A stretch of DNA of 64,000 bases, taken from CAVQMB01 sp963713445 (GTDB lineage Bacteria > Pseudomonadota > Gammaproteobacteria > Competibacterales > Competibacteraceae). The stretch lies in assembly GCA_963713445.1 (NCBI GenBank), contig CAVQMB010000014.1:1-64000 (forward strand). The letters run 5' to 3'. Position numbers and translations under genes: made by a program. The notes beneath the pieces are model-generated. The model was not told the DNA's origin. It did not search any database and was given only the letters and a program-made list of their open reading frames with translations. This document shows, piece by piece, positions 23,054-32,027 of this stretch. The stretch's first letter is position 1; each line of letters begins with the position of its first letter.

Positions 23054-23926
23054 CTATACCTGGCCTTTCCAGGGCACCACCAGATGCTCGATATAGCGCA
23101 TGAACAGATCGAAGACGTAGGCGATCACGCCGATGACCAGTATGCCGACGATCACAACAGGCGTGTTCAGGAAATTGGCCGCTGTCAGCACCATGTGACC
23201 GATACCGACGCTGGCGGCCACCATCTCCGCGGCGACCAGCGTGGTCCAGCCGAATCCGATGCCCACCCGCATACCGGTCAGGATCTCGGGCAGCGCGCCT
23301 TTCAGGATCACGTGCCAGAGCACCTGCCAGCGCGTTGCACCTAGCGAATAGGCCACCTGGATCTGTTCGATGGCGACCGAACGCACGCCGGCGCGGGTGT
23401 TGAGCACAATCGGCGCGAACACCGCAAGATAGATCAGCACGATCTTCTGGACCTCGCCGATCCCCAACCAGATGATGGTGAGCGGCAGATAGGCCAGCGG
23501 CGGTATGGGACGGTAAAACTCGACCATGGGATCGAAGATGCCGCGCGCGATGCGGTTGACGCCCATGGCGATGCCGGTGGGGACGGCGAATAAGGCCGCG
23601 AAAAAGAACGCCCCGAAAACACGCCAGAGACTCCAGCCGACGTGTCCCAGCAACGTATCGCCGGCATAGCTGGTATTCCACAGGCTGATCAGCCGATGCG
23701 CAACCACGCCCGGCCCCGGCAGAAACAGCGGCGACACCCAGCCCAATCCGGTTACCAGCAACCACAGCGCGAACAATGTGATGACGGTCACGACACTGAT
23801 ATACAGGCTGCGCCCCTGACCCGGGGCCCCGTAGACCTGCACCTCGGCACCATTTTGTCGGCTCCGCGGGCGCGCGGCCCGCCCGCCACCGGCCGTATCC
23901 GGAACGATATCGTCTCGTGCTGCCAT
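23054..23926 (-). CDS. tauC: Taurine/sulfonate ABC transporter permease
   Basis: A 290-residue inner-membrane permease of the SsuC/TauC/NrtB family. An unusually polar N-terminal 40 residues precede about six membrane segments, beginning SLYISVVTVITLFALWLLV. The EAA loop that contacts the ATPase is YSLGATRWQVLWHVILKGALPEI. Third gene of the tau operon; its start is 4 bp after tauB. It forms the channel for taurine, an alkanesulfonate or a related anion. Substrate assignment rests on the family and the binding protein. Confidence 0.87.
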   Translation of the reverse strand: MAARDDIVPDTAGGGRAARPRSRQNGAEVQVYGAPGQGRSLYISVVTVITLFALWLLVTGLGWVSPLFLPGPGVVAHRLISLWNTSYAGDTLLGHVGWSLWRVFGAFFFAALFAVPTGIAMGVNRIARGIFDPMVEFYRPIPPLAYLPLTIIWLGIGEVQKIVLIYLAVFAPIVLNTRAGVRSVAIEQIQVAYSLGATRWQVLWHVILKGALPEILTGMRVGIGFGWTTLVAAEMVAASVGIGHMVLTAANFLNTPVVIVGILVIGVIAYVFDLFMRYIEHLVVPWKGQV

Positions 23927-23930
23927 TGGC

Positions 23931-24716
23931 TCAGGCCTCCTCGTGCTGACCCTGGATTATCCGCAGCACGTCCTCGCGGGCCTCGATAAACGCCGGATCA
24001 GATTTGATGGCGCGGGCATCGCGGGTCTCGATATAGCGGCGGCAGAAATCGTAGTCGCGCACTTCAACCACCCGACCGGGGCTCGGCGACATCACCAGCA
24101 GACGGTTGCCCATGAACAAGGCCTCTTCGACGCTGTGGGTGATGAAGAACACCGTCTTGTGGGTCTCGTTCCAGACATCGAGAATCAGCGTCTGCAGATT
24201 TTCACGGGTGAACGCATCGAGCGCGCCCAGTGGTTCATCCATCAGCAGCACGGCCGGCTCGTTGGCTAACGCCCGTGCCAGCCCCACGCGCTGTTGCATG
24301 CCGCCCGAAAGCTTGTACACGTCGTGATGACTGAAACTCTCCAGACCGACCAACCCGAGATAGCGCCGGGCGATCTGGTGGCGTGCCTTTTTGGCCATGC
24401 CACGCAACCGCGGGCCAAACGCGACGTTATCGATCACGTTCAGCCAGGGCAGCAATGCGTGCTTTTGGAATACCACGCCGCGATCGCGTCCCGGTCCCTG
24501 GACCGGCTGACCGTCGAGCAGGATACGCCCGGCGCTGGGGTGCATGAAGCCAGCCAGCAGCTTGAGCAAAGTGGTCTTGCCGCAACCGGACGAGCCCAGC
24601 GCTACGGTGAAATCCTGATCGCGGATGGTGTAGTTGACATCGTGGAGAGCCGTCACCGATAAACCGTTGGGCACTCCGAAAACCATCGAAACATTGTCTA
24701 TCACAAGCGTGGTCAT
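23931..24716 (-). CDS. tauB: Taurine/sulfonate ABC transporter ATP-binding protein
   Basis: A 261-residue ABC ATPase with Walker A GSSGCGKTTLL, Q-loop VVFQKHALLPWLNV, signature LSGGMQQRVGLARALA, Walker B VLLMDEPLGALDA and switch His in FFITHSVEEA. It is closest in pattern to the TauB/SsuB/NrtD group. It powers import through the TauC permease and is separated from tauA by a strong hairpin. Confidence 0.9.
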   Translation of the reverse strand: MTTLVIDNVSMVFGVPNGLSVTALHDVNYTIRDQDFTVALGSSGCGKTTLLKLLAGFMHPSAGRILLDGQPVQGPGRDRGVVFQKHALLPWLNVIDNVAFGPRLRGMAKKARHQIARRYLGLVGLESFSHHDVYKLSGGMQQRVGLARALANEPAVLLMDEPLGALDAFTRENLQTLILDVWNETHKTVFFITHSVEEALFMGNRLLVMSPSPGRVVEVRDYDFCRRYIETRDARAIKSDPAFIEAREDVLRIIQGQHEEA

Positions 24717-24789
24717 AACCGGTGGCTTTGGCGCAGGCTGAAAAATGGCGGCAAACGCCGCCGGCGAAGAGCATACGAGTCACCCAGGG

Positions 24790-24820
24790 AGCGGAAGGCG
24801 GCGTCACGCCGCCTTCCGCT
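24790..24820 (-). promoter_or_regulatory. 14-bp perfect hairpin between tauA and tauB
   Basis: AGCGGAAGGCGGCG (24790-24803), loop TCA, then its exact complement (24807-24820), 5 bp after the tauA stop. There is no U-tract, so it is more likely an mRNA-stabilising or attenuating hairpin that raises tauA over tauBC, a common pattern for binding-protein genes. Confidence 0.65.
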
Positions 24821-24825
24821 GAGAG

Positions 24826-25830
24826 TCACTGGCCGAGGGCCTTGTTCACCCACTGGGTGGTGACCGTCGAGCCGTAGTCGGACAACACATTGCTGACCTC
24901 GCCGCGATCCTTGAGGAACTTCGAGCTGATTGCCATGCTCTTGGCGGCACCACCGCCGAGCCAGGTCTTGGAGGCCTGCTGCTTCAGGTCAGGAAACACA
25001 TAGCCCTTGAGAACATGCGGCACGTCCTTGGGATTTGCACCGTTGAGCTGGGTGATCTTCTTCACCATCGCCGAATCCGGTGTCCAGGCCTGCGGGTTCT
25101 TCAGGTATTTCTCGTAATACTCACCGAGTACCTTCACAAACTTGGTCATGAATTCCGGGTGAGCCTTGGCCCAGTTCTTGTCGACCGCCAGGCCGTCGAA
25201 GGTGCAGATCTGTGATTTCTGACAGATCTGACCGGAGGTGATGAAAACCTTACCGGTGCGCTTGATCCGGCTCAGCGCGGGATCCCACACGAAGGCACCA
25301 TCGATGTCGCCGCGCGCCCACGCTGCGGCGATGGCATCGGGCTGCATGTCGAGCACCTTGGCCTTTACGCCCCACTGCTTCAGCGCGTAATAGAGATCGA
25401 GATCCGAGGTGGAGCCGACCGGAACACCGACCGGTTTGCCAGCGAGATCCTTGGGCTGGGTGACGCCTGAGCCGTTGCGCACCACCAGTTCCTCGTTCGA
25501 CCCGATACCTTCAAGGATCCAGAACAACTGGGCCGGCACGCCATTGGTAACGGCCGCGGCCAGCGGCACTGAACCGACACTGGTGATCTGCACGGCACCC
25601 GACGCGAGCGCCTTGATCGCCTGGGAGCCGGAGCTGAACTGATGCCAGTCGATGGTGTAGCCGGTGGCCTTGGAAAACGCCTTGTCGGCAATAGCGACCT
25701 TCCAGGGATTGACCATCAACTGATAGCCGATGCTGACGTGGCCGCCGGCGGCCAGGGCGAGTGCCGGTACGGCAACTGCCGCCGCCAGTGCCGCTACCAG
25801 AAATCGTCGGATGCGGATGATTGTCTTCAC
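24826..25830 (-). CDS. tauA: Taurine/sulfonate ABC transporter substrate-binding protein
   Basis: A 334-residue periplasmic protein with a signal peptide (IRRFLVAALAAAVAVPALALA, cleavage near residue 27). The mature part shows the TauA/SsuA type-2 fold: HVSIGYQLMVNPWKVAIADK, SGSQAIKALASGAVQI, GKPVGVPVGSTSDLDLYYAL and WARGDIDGAFVWDPAL. The last matches the taurine-binding proteins better than SsuA. First gene of the tauABC unit. It captures taurine as a sulfur source; ligand specificity is inferred. Confidence 0.88.
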   Translation of the reverse strand: MKTIIRIRRFLVAALAAAVAVPALALAAGGHVSIGYQLMVNPWKVAIADKAFSKATGYTIDWHQFSSGSQAIKALASGAVQITSVGSVPLAAAVTNGVPAQLFWILEGIGSNEELVVRNGSGVTQPKDLAGKPVGVPVGSTSDLDLYYALKQWGVKAKVLDMQPDAIAAAWARGDIDGAFVWDPALSRIKRTGKVFITSGQICQKSQICTFDGLAVDKNWAKAHPEFMTKFVKVLGEYYEKYLKNPQAWTPDSAMVKKITQLNGANPKDVPHVLKGYVFPDLKQQASKTWLGGGAAKSMAISSKFLKDRGEVSNVLSDYGSTVTTQWVNKALGQ

Positions 25831-26079
25831 GGTTACCCTCCTCCACGTGAGTGGTTGTACGCGGTCACCATGACGTGTCCATTCACCGTCGAAACAAGCT
25901 GTGGGCCGGCGCTCCGTGCTGGTTCTCGCTGTTGCCGCTCATGGTGACCAGCCCTACCGCCGCCCGACTTGGCGTCGCGCTGACGATAGCTATTTAAAAT
26001 AGGGTCTTGGTAATGGATTGTATAGTTACAGTTTTGGCGGGAATACTGGGCCAGTAGCAATGCTGGCCTGACCACGGGC

Positions 26080-27840
26080 CTATGACGGCGGGCCCGAGGT
26101 TGGCGATGCGCTATCCCGCCGGGCACTGCTGAGTAACCTGCGCAGCTCGGCCAGCGGCCGCGTGTTGAGCACGTCTTTGGGTTCCAGCCAGCCGCGCCGG
26201 GCCTGGCCGATGCCGAAGCGCAGGTTGTCGAAGTCGGTCAGCGCATGGGCGTCGGAGTCGATAGCCACCAGCACGCCCTCCTCACGGGCCTGCTGGCAGT
26301 AGACAGCGAGCAGGTCGAGCCGCTCCGGGTGGGCGTTGAGTTCGAGGAAGCAACCGCGCTCGCGGGCGTGGCGGATCAGCCGGGTCATATCGACATCGTA
26401 GGGCTCACGCTCGCCGAGCCGTCGTCCGCTGGGGTGCGCCAGCAGGGTGAAATACGGGTCGTCCATGGCCCGGAGAATGCGCCGGGTCTGTTGTGCCCGG
26501 CTCAGCCCGAAGCGGCTGTGGACCGCACCGATGACGAAATCCAGCTGCCCAAGCACGTTATCCGGCAGATCCAGGCTGCCGTCTTCCAGAATATCGCACT
26601 CGATGCCCTTGAGCAGCGTCAGGTCGTGCAACTCCTCGTTAAGCCGGTCGATTTCCTCGACCTGCCGCAACAGCCGGCGGCTGTCGAGGCCGTGGACCAT
26701 GGCAAGGCGGCGGGAATGATCGGTAATCCCCAGATATTCGAAGCCGCGCCGGCGTGCCTCAGCAGCCAGTTCGGCGAGGCTGGCACGACCATCGGTGGCA
26801 GTGGTATGGGCGTGCAGATCACCGCGCAGATTGGCCAGCTTCACCAGGTCGGGCAACTGGCCGTTGCGCGCAGCCTCGATCTCGCCCCGGTTCTCGCGCA
26901 GCTCGGGCTCAATATAGGCCAGCCCCAGTGCCTTGAAGATCGACTCTTCGGTATCGCCGGCAATGCGTTTTTCCCCCTTGTAGAGGCCGTACTCGTTGAC
27001 CTTGAGCCCGCGGCGCTGGGCAATCTGGCGCACCGCGATGTTGTGGGCCCGGGAACCGGTGAAGTAATACATAGCCGCACCGAAGCTGACCGCCGGCACC
27101 ACCCGCAGATCCACCTGTAAGCCCGATTTCAGCACCACGCTGGCCCGGGTACCGCCCTGCGCCAGCACTTCGGCGACCTCATCGTATCCGACGAAGCGCT
27201 GCACCACCGGCCGCCCTTCAGAGGCGATCACCAGGATATCGAGATCGCCAACGGTGTCGCGGCAGCGGCGGAAGCTCCCGGCCACCTCAACCCGATCGAC
27301 CCCGGTTCCAGCGCGCAGATACCGGGCCAGCGACTCCGCGTATTGCGCGGCCGTGGCCAGCTTGAAACGGTGACCGGTGTCGCTGTGCGCCTGCAAAGCC
27401 TCAAGAATGCGGGTTTCCATTTTTGCGCCGAAACCGGACAATTCCCGTACCCGCCCGTCGCGTGCGGCCCGCTCCAGTTGCTCCAGGGTGTGAATATCGA
27501 GTTCGTGATACAGGGCCTGTACCCGTTTCGGGCCCAGCCCCGGTAGTTGCAGCAATTCAGTCAGTTCGTGCGGAACCTGCTGGCGCAGCTTTGCCAGCGT
27601 TCGGCACTGGCCAGTGTCGAGGATTTCCCCGATCTTGGCCGCCAGGTCTTTGCCAATACCGGGCAATCCCGAAAGGTCCGGGTGCTGCCGGCGATAGTCG
27701 CCGATGTCCCCGCCCAGTGCCCGCAGGGTGCGGGCGGCGTTACGATAGGCGCGAATGCGGAACGGGTTGTCGCCCTGTACATCCAGCAGGTCGGCGATCT
27801 CATCGAAGATCCGGGCGACGTCTTCGTTATGGACCGGCAT
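26080..27840 (-). CDS. polX: DNA polymerase X family protein with PHP domain
   Basis: A 586-residue intact protein. The N-terminal 8-kDa and fingers regions carry two helix-hairpin-helix motifs (GLPGIGKDLAAKI, LPGLGPKRV). The palm has GSFRRCRDTVGDLDIL with the catalytic Asp pair. The C-terminal PHP domain (from about residue 338) has DLHAHTTATDG, GITDHS and a C-terminal DSDAH motif, metal ligands of the 3'-5' exonuclease/phosphoesterase. Bacterial PolX fills short gaps in base-excision repair and proofreads through PHP. A single gene, not in an obvious operon. Confidence 0.95.
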   Translation of the reverse strand: MPVHNEDVARIFDEIADLLDVQGDNPFRIRAYRNAARTLRALGGDIGDYRRQHPDLSGLPGIGKDLAAKIGEILDTGQCRTLAKLRQQVPHELTELLQLPGLGPKRVQALYHELDIHTLEQLERAARDGRVRELSGFGAKMETRILEALQAHSDTGHRFKLATAAQYAESLARYLRAGTGVDRVEVAGSFRRCRDTVGDLDILVIASEGRPVVQRFVGYDEVAEVLAQGGTRASVVLKSGLQVDLRVVPAVSFGAAMYYFTGSRAHNIAVRQIAQRRGLKVNEYGLYKGEKRIAGDTEESIFKALGLAYIEPELRENRGEIEAARNGQLPDLVKLANLRGDLHAHTTATDGRASLAELAAEARRRGFEYLGITDHSRRLAMVHGLDSRRLLRQVEEIDRLNEELHDLTLLKGIECDILEDGSLDLPDNVLGQLDFVIGAVHSRFGLSRAQQTRRILRAMDDPYFTLLAHPSGRRLGEREPYDVDMTRLIRHARERGCFLELNAHPERLDLLAVYCQQAREEGVLVAIDSDAHALTDFDNLRFGIGQARRGWLEPKDVLNTRPLAELRRLLSSARRDSASPTSGPPS

Positions 27841-28035
27841 CGTCAGCCTTGAGACAGATCACCGGATTCAGCCTGGCCATCTTCCGGGCCAGGCCGGGCG
27901 GTGGCCGAAACCACGCACGCCGATGGCGGCCTGGTGGAGAAAATGTTCCCGGGTCGCCGCTGACGGGGTCGGCTCGGATGCAGTCATACCACTCAACTGT
28001 AGCCCGCAATCGGCCTAAAGCAACCGCCCACCACA

Positions 28036-28245
28036 TCAGCCGGTGGTGAACCCGCCGTCCACCGTCAGGGTGATGCCGTTGACCATACCGGCCCCGGGCC
28101 CGAGCAGATACAGCACGGCCGCGGCCACCTCGGCCGGCTCGGCGAAGCGCCCGAGCGGAATCCGGGCCTTCATGCGCCCGGCCTTGTCGGGATCAGCCCA
28201 GGCCCTGGCGGCCATCGGGGTCCAGGTCACGATTAATCCTCCCGG
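28036..28245 (-). pseudogene. C-terminal remnant of a short-chain dehydrogenase
   Basis: About 70 codons: PGGLIVTWTPMAARAW, then IPLGRFAEPAEVAAAVLYLL and GITLTVDGGF. This is exactly the last quarter of an SDR oxidoreductase (the PG-T motif after the active site and the C-terminal dimer region). The Rossmann fold and the YxxxK active site are absent, and an in-frame TAA lies just upstream. It is a relic and not expected to be functional. Confidence 0.7.
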
Positions 28246-28320
28246 CTGTATCGTTTATATTTGTTGTTTACCACATACAATGTTTCACCCCTACCCTCCG
28301 GACAACCAGTGGACAGCCCC

Positions 28321-31233
28321 ATGACCAGCCGCCCCGGCGCCGCACCAGAATCCGTGTCCCGCCCGCAAGCCTGGCCGGCCAGCGAAGCCGCCCGCCTGCG
28401 CGATTTGCTGCGTGCACGGATCCGGGGTGAGGTACGCTTCGATGCCGCCAGCCGCGGCCTTTATGCCACCGACGCCTCCAATTACCGCCAGGTGCCGATC
28501 GGCGTGGTCATCCCGCACACGGTCGATGACGTCGTCGAGACGGTGGCGGTGGCCCGCAGCCTGCAGGCGCCGGTGCTGCTGCGCGGCGGCGGCACCAGCC
28601 TGGCCGGCCAGACCTGCAACGTGGCGCTGGTGCTGGACACGTCCAAGTATCTTGACCGGGTACTGTCGATCGACCCCGGGCAACGCCTGGCCCGGGTCGA
28701 ACCGGGGGTGGTTTGCGACGTGCTGCGCCACGCCGCCGAGGCCCACGGACTCACCTTCGGACCTGATCCGTCGACCCACAGCCGCTGCACGCTGGGCGGC
28801 ATGATCGGCAACAATTCCTGCGGCGCGCACTCGGTCATGGCCGGCAAAACGGTCAACAACATCGAAGCGCTGGAGGTGCTGACGTACGACGGTACCCGGC
28901 TGACCGTCGGACCGACCAGCGACGCCGAACTCGCGCGACTGATCGGCGCCGGCGGCCGCGTGGGCGGGCTCTATGCCGGCCTCAAGGCTATCCGCGAGCG
29001 CTACGGCGACGCCATCCGCCGCGAATTCCCCGACATCCGCCGGCGGGTATCCGGCTACAACCTCGATGCCCTGCTGCCCGAAAACGGCTGTAACGTCGCG
29101 CAGGCCCTGGTCGGAACTGAAGGCACCTGCGCCATCACCCTGGGCGCCACCGCCCGGCTGGTGGCCAGCCCGCCGGTCCGGGTGCTGCTAGTGCTGGGCT
29201 TCGATGACATCTGTACTGCCGGCGACCACGCGCCGGGGCTGATGCCGTTCGGACCGCTGTGCATCGAGGGGCTGGACGAACATATTATCGGCGACATGCG
29301 CAAGAAGGGCCTGGAGCTGGACGCCATCCGCCTGCTGCCGGCCGGTAACGCCTGGCTGATGGTCGAATTCGGTGGCACCAGTCGCGATGAGGCCGAAGCC
29401 CAGGCCACGGCGGCGGCTTCCACCCTGGCGGCCGCCAGCAGCGGCGCCCAGCTCTATACCGAGCCGCGCGACCAGCGCACGGTCTGGTCGATCCGGGAAA
29501 GCGGCGCGGCGGCAACCAATGCCGTGCCCGGTGAGCCGGAGACCTATCCGGGTTGGGAAGACGCTGCCGTGGACCCCGCCCGGGTCGGCGACTACCTGCG
29601 GGACTTCCGCACCCTGCTGGGCAAATTCGGCTACAAATCCTCCCTCTACGGCCATTTCGGCGACGGCTGTATTCACGGCCGCATTACATTTGATCTGCAC
29701 AGCCGTGACGGGCTGAAAACCTGGCGCCGGTTCATGGAGGCCGCCGCCGACCTGGTGGTGCGCTACGGCGGCTCGCTGTCTGGCGAGCACGGCGACGGCC
29801 AGGCCCGCGCCGAGCTGCTGCCGCGCATGTTCAGCCCCACCATCATGCAGGCTTTCGCCGAGTTCAAGCGGCTCTGGGACCCGGACAACAAGCTCAATCC
29901 CGGCAAGCTCATCGACCCCGCCCGGTTCGACCAGGATCTGCGTACCGGACCGGACTACACCCCGCTGCAGCCGGCCACGGTGTTCCGTTTCCCGCGCGAC
30001 CAGGGCAGCTTCGCCAGTGCCGCCGGACGCTGTGTGGGCACCGCCAAGTGCCGCCGGATCGAAGGCGGCGTGATGTGCCCCAGCTACCGTGCCACCCGCG
30101 AGGAAGCCTACTCCACCCGTGGCCGGGCACGGCTGCTGTTCGAACTGGTACAGGGCGATCCGGTCGACGATCTGTGGGACAACGAAACGGTCAAGGACTC
30201 GCTGGACCTGTGCCTGGCCTGTAAGGGCTGCCGCCACGAGTGTCCCGTGCAGGTGGACATGGCCACCTACAAGGCCGAGTTTATGGCCCATTACTACCAG
30301 CACCACCGGCGCCCGCGCCAGGCCTGGACCATCGGCCGCTTCCACGAATGGGCCCGGCTGGCCGGTGCCGCACCGCGTTTGGTCAACGCCGCGCTGGGGC
30401 TGCCCGGCGTCAGTGGCCTGGCCAAACGGCTGGCCGGCGTCGCCCCGGCCCGCGCTCTGCCGCGGTTCTCGGCCCGCCCCTTCACCCGCAGCTACCGCAG
30501 CGCGCCCAGCGGCGACGACCGGCCCGCTGTGGTGCTGTGGCCCGACACCTTCAACAACTTCCTGCACGCCGCGGCGCTCAGCCAGGCCCGGCAGGTGCTG
30601 GAAGCCCTGGGCTTTGCCGTGCTGCTGCCGGGCCGGCCAGTCTGCTGCGGTCGACCGCTGTACGACTTCGGCTTCGCCAACCGGGTCCGGCAACGCCTGG
30701 CCCATGCGCTCGACACCCTGCAGTTCGCGGTCGAGCGAGAGTTGCCCGTGATCGGCCTGGAGCCCGCCTGCCTGGGCAGTTTCCGTGACGAATTGCTGAG
30801 CCTGTTTCCGGACGATACGCGAGCCCGGTGGCTGGCGCAGAACAGCTGGCTGCTAGCGGATTTTCTGGTCACCCAGGACGAGCTGGAGCTGCCGCAGCTC
30901 AGTGGCCGGGCGCTGATCCACGGGCACTGCCATCAGAAGGCGCTGTTCGGCATGCAAGGCAGCCGCACGCTGTTGCAGCGCCTGGGGTTGGAGGTCGAGC
31001 TGCTGGACGCCGGCTGCTGCGGCATGGCGGGCGCTTTCGGCTTCGACCCGGCCCGCTACGAGGTTTCGCAGCGAATCGGCGAGGAAACCCTGCTGCCGGC
31101 AGTGCGCGCCGCCACCGCCGATACCCTGATCGTCGCCGACGGCTACAGCTGCCGCGAGCAGATTGTCCAGGCCACCGGCCGCCAGCCGCTACACACGGCG
31201 GACGTGCTGGGGCGGGCATTGAACGGCGGGTGA
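28321..31233 (+). CDS. FAD-binding/Fe-S oxidoreductase, YdiJ-type (D-2-hydroxyacid dehydrogenase)
   Basis: About 970 residues from MTSRPGAAPESV at 28321; an upstream in-frame start at 28261 is possible but lacks family support. The N-terminal half is a PCMH FAD-binding domain with LRGGGTSLAGQTC and IGNNSCGAHSV, then the C-terminal cap with GHFGDGCIHGRI and SGEHGDGQAR. The second half is a GlcF-like Fe-S region: CLACKGCRHECPVQVDM ligates a 4Fe-4S cluster, and two CCG motifs (CCGRPLYDFG, AGCCGMAGAFG) follow. The fusion order and length match YdiJ-type enzymes, which oxidise D-2-hydroxyglutarate or similar D-2-hydroxyacids. Exact substrate uncertain. Confidence 0.9.
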   Translation: MTSRPGAAPESVSRPQAWPASEAARLRDLLRARIRGEVRFDAASRGLYATDASNYRQVPIGVVIPHTVDDVVETVAVARSLQAPVLLRGGGTSLAGQTCNVALVLDTSKYLDRVLSIDPGQRLARVEPGVVCDVLRHAAEAHGLTFGPDPSTHSRCTLGGMIGNNSCGAHSVMAGKTVNNIEALEVLTYDGTRLTVGPTSDAELARLIGAGGRVGGLYAGLKAIRERYGDAIRREFPDIRRRVSGYNLDALLPENGCNVAQALVGTEGTCAITLGATARLVASPPVRVLLVLGFDDICTAGDHAPGLMPFGPLCIEGLDEHIIGDMRKKGLELDAIRLLPAGNAWLMVEFGGTSRDEAEAQATAAASTLAAASSGAQLYTEPRDQRTVWSIRESGAAATNAVPGEPETYPGWEDAAVDPARVGDYLRDFRTLLGKFGYKSSLYGHFGDGCIHGRITFDLHSRDGLKTWRRFMEAAADLVVRYGGSLSGEHGDGQARAELLPRMFSPTIMQAFAEFKRLWDPDNKLNPGKLIDPARFDQDLRTGPDYTPLQPATVFRFPRDQGSFASAAGRCVGTAKCRRIEGGVMCPSYRATREEAYSTRGRARLLFELVQGDPVDDLWDNETVKDSLDLCLACKGCRHECPVQVDMATYKAEFMAHYYQHHRRPRQAWTIGRFHEWARLAGAAPRLVNAALGLPGVSGLAKRLAGVAPARALPRFSARPFTRSYRSAPSGDDRPAVVLWPDTFNNFLHAAALSQARQVLEALGFAVLLPGRPVCCGRPLYDFGFANRVRQRLAHALDTLQFAVERELPVIGLEPACLGSFRDELLSLFPDDTRARWLAQNSWLLADFLVTQDELELPQLSGRALIHGHCHQKALFGMQGSRTLLQRLGLEVELLDAGCCGMAGAFGFDPARYEVSQRIGEETLLPAVRAATADTLIVADGYSCREQIVQATGRQPLHTADVLGRALNGG

Positions 31234-31348
31234 CCGTTGTCAACCGCATCGCGCACCAGCGCCGGGTTGTCCGGCCGTCGGTACCACCACGGCCTCGGCT
31301 CGCCGATGATCACCGCCGCCGGCAACGGGTCGAAATGGGGTATCCGCC

Positions 31349-31978
31349 TCAGACCCCCAGCCGTTCACTGGACAGGAACGTCACCCCGGCCCCGGTCATC
31401 TGCCGGCGCGCCTGAGCCAGCGAACCATCGAGGTCGATGGCACGGCAGGCGTCCTCGATCAACGTCACCTCAAAGCCATGCTGGCGTGCGTCCAGCGCCG
31501 ACCAGGCGACGCAGTAATCGGTCGCCAGGCCGCACAGGTAGAGCCTGCCGAAACCCCGGTCGCGCAGATAACCTGTGAGACCGGTCGGCGTCTGATGGTC
31601 ATTCTCATAGAACGCCGAGTAGGAATCGATATCCTTGCGGAATCCTTTCCGGATGATCAGCTCAGCGGCGGTGGTGACCAGATCGGCATGAAACGCCGCA
31701 CCGGGCGTGTCCTGCACACAATGATCGGGCCACAACACCTGCACGCCATAGGGCATGTCCACAGTGGTAAAAGGCGCGGCCCCCGGATGCCTGCTGGCAA
31801 ACGAGGAATGACCGGGCGGATGCCAGTCTTGTGTCAGCACGCTGTGCTGGAAGCGGCCCGCGAGTCGATTGATCACAGCGACAATCTGATCACCCTGCGG
31901 GACTGCCAGCGCACCGCCCGGGCAGAAATCGTTCTGGATATCGGTAATCAGCAGCAGATCGCGGCTCTGATCGATCAT
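31349..31978 (-). CDS. pncA: Nicotinamidase/pyrazinamidase
   Basis: 210 residues from MIDQSRDLLLITDIQ at 31978, chosen because a GGAGGG site precedes it. Isochorismatase-fold hydrolase with the catalytic Asp in DIQNDFCPGG, Lys in RKGFRKDIDSYSAF, Cys in GLATDYCV, and metal ligands around TQDWHPPGHSSFAS. It deamidates nicotinamide to nicotinate in NAD salvage. It is 50 bp after the histidine kinase and may be co-transcribed. Confidence 0.93.
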   Translation of the reverse strand: MIDQSRDLLLITDIQNDFCPGGALAVPQGDQIVAVINRLAGRFQHSVLTQDWHPPGHSSFASRHPGAAPFTTVDMPYGVQVLWPDHCVQDTPGAAFHADLVTTAAELIIRKGFRKDIDSYSAFYENDHQTPTGLTGYLRDRGFGRLYLCGLATDYCVAWSALDARQHGFEVTLIEDACRAIDLDGSLAQARRQMTGAGVTFLSSERLGV

Positions 31979-32027
31979 CACAGACCCTCCTGCAGCATGG
32001 CCATAAATCCTTAAATTGTAACCCCGC

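Noticed and set aside
27827..28036. 69-codon minus-strand frame between polX and the dehydrogenase relic
   Set aside because: No start signal, no recognisable family and arginine/proline-rich composition.
29188..30705. 505-codon open frame antisense to the YdiJ-type gene
   Set aside because: Low-complexity shadow in high-GC DNA; the sense strand encodes conserved FAD and Fe-S motifs.
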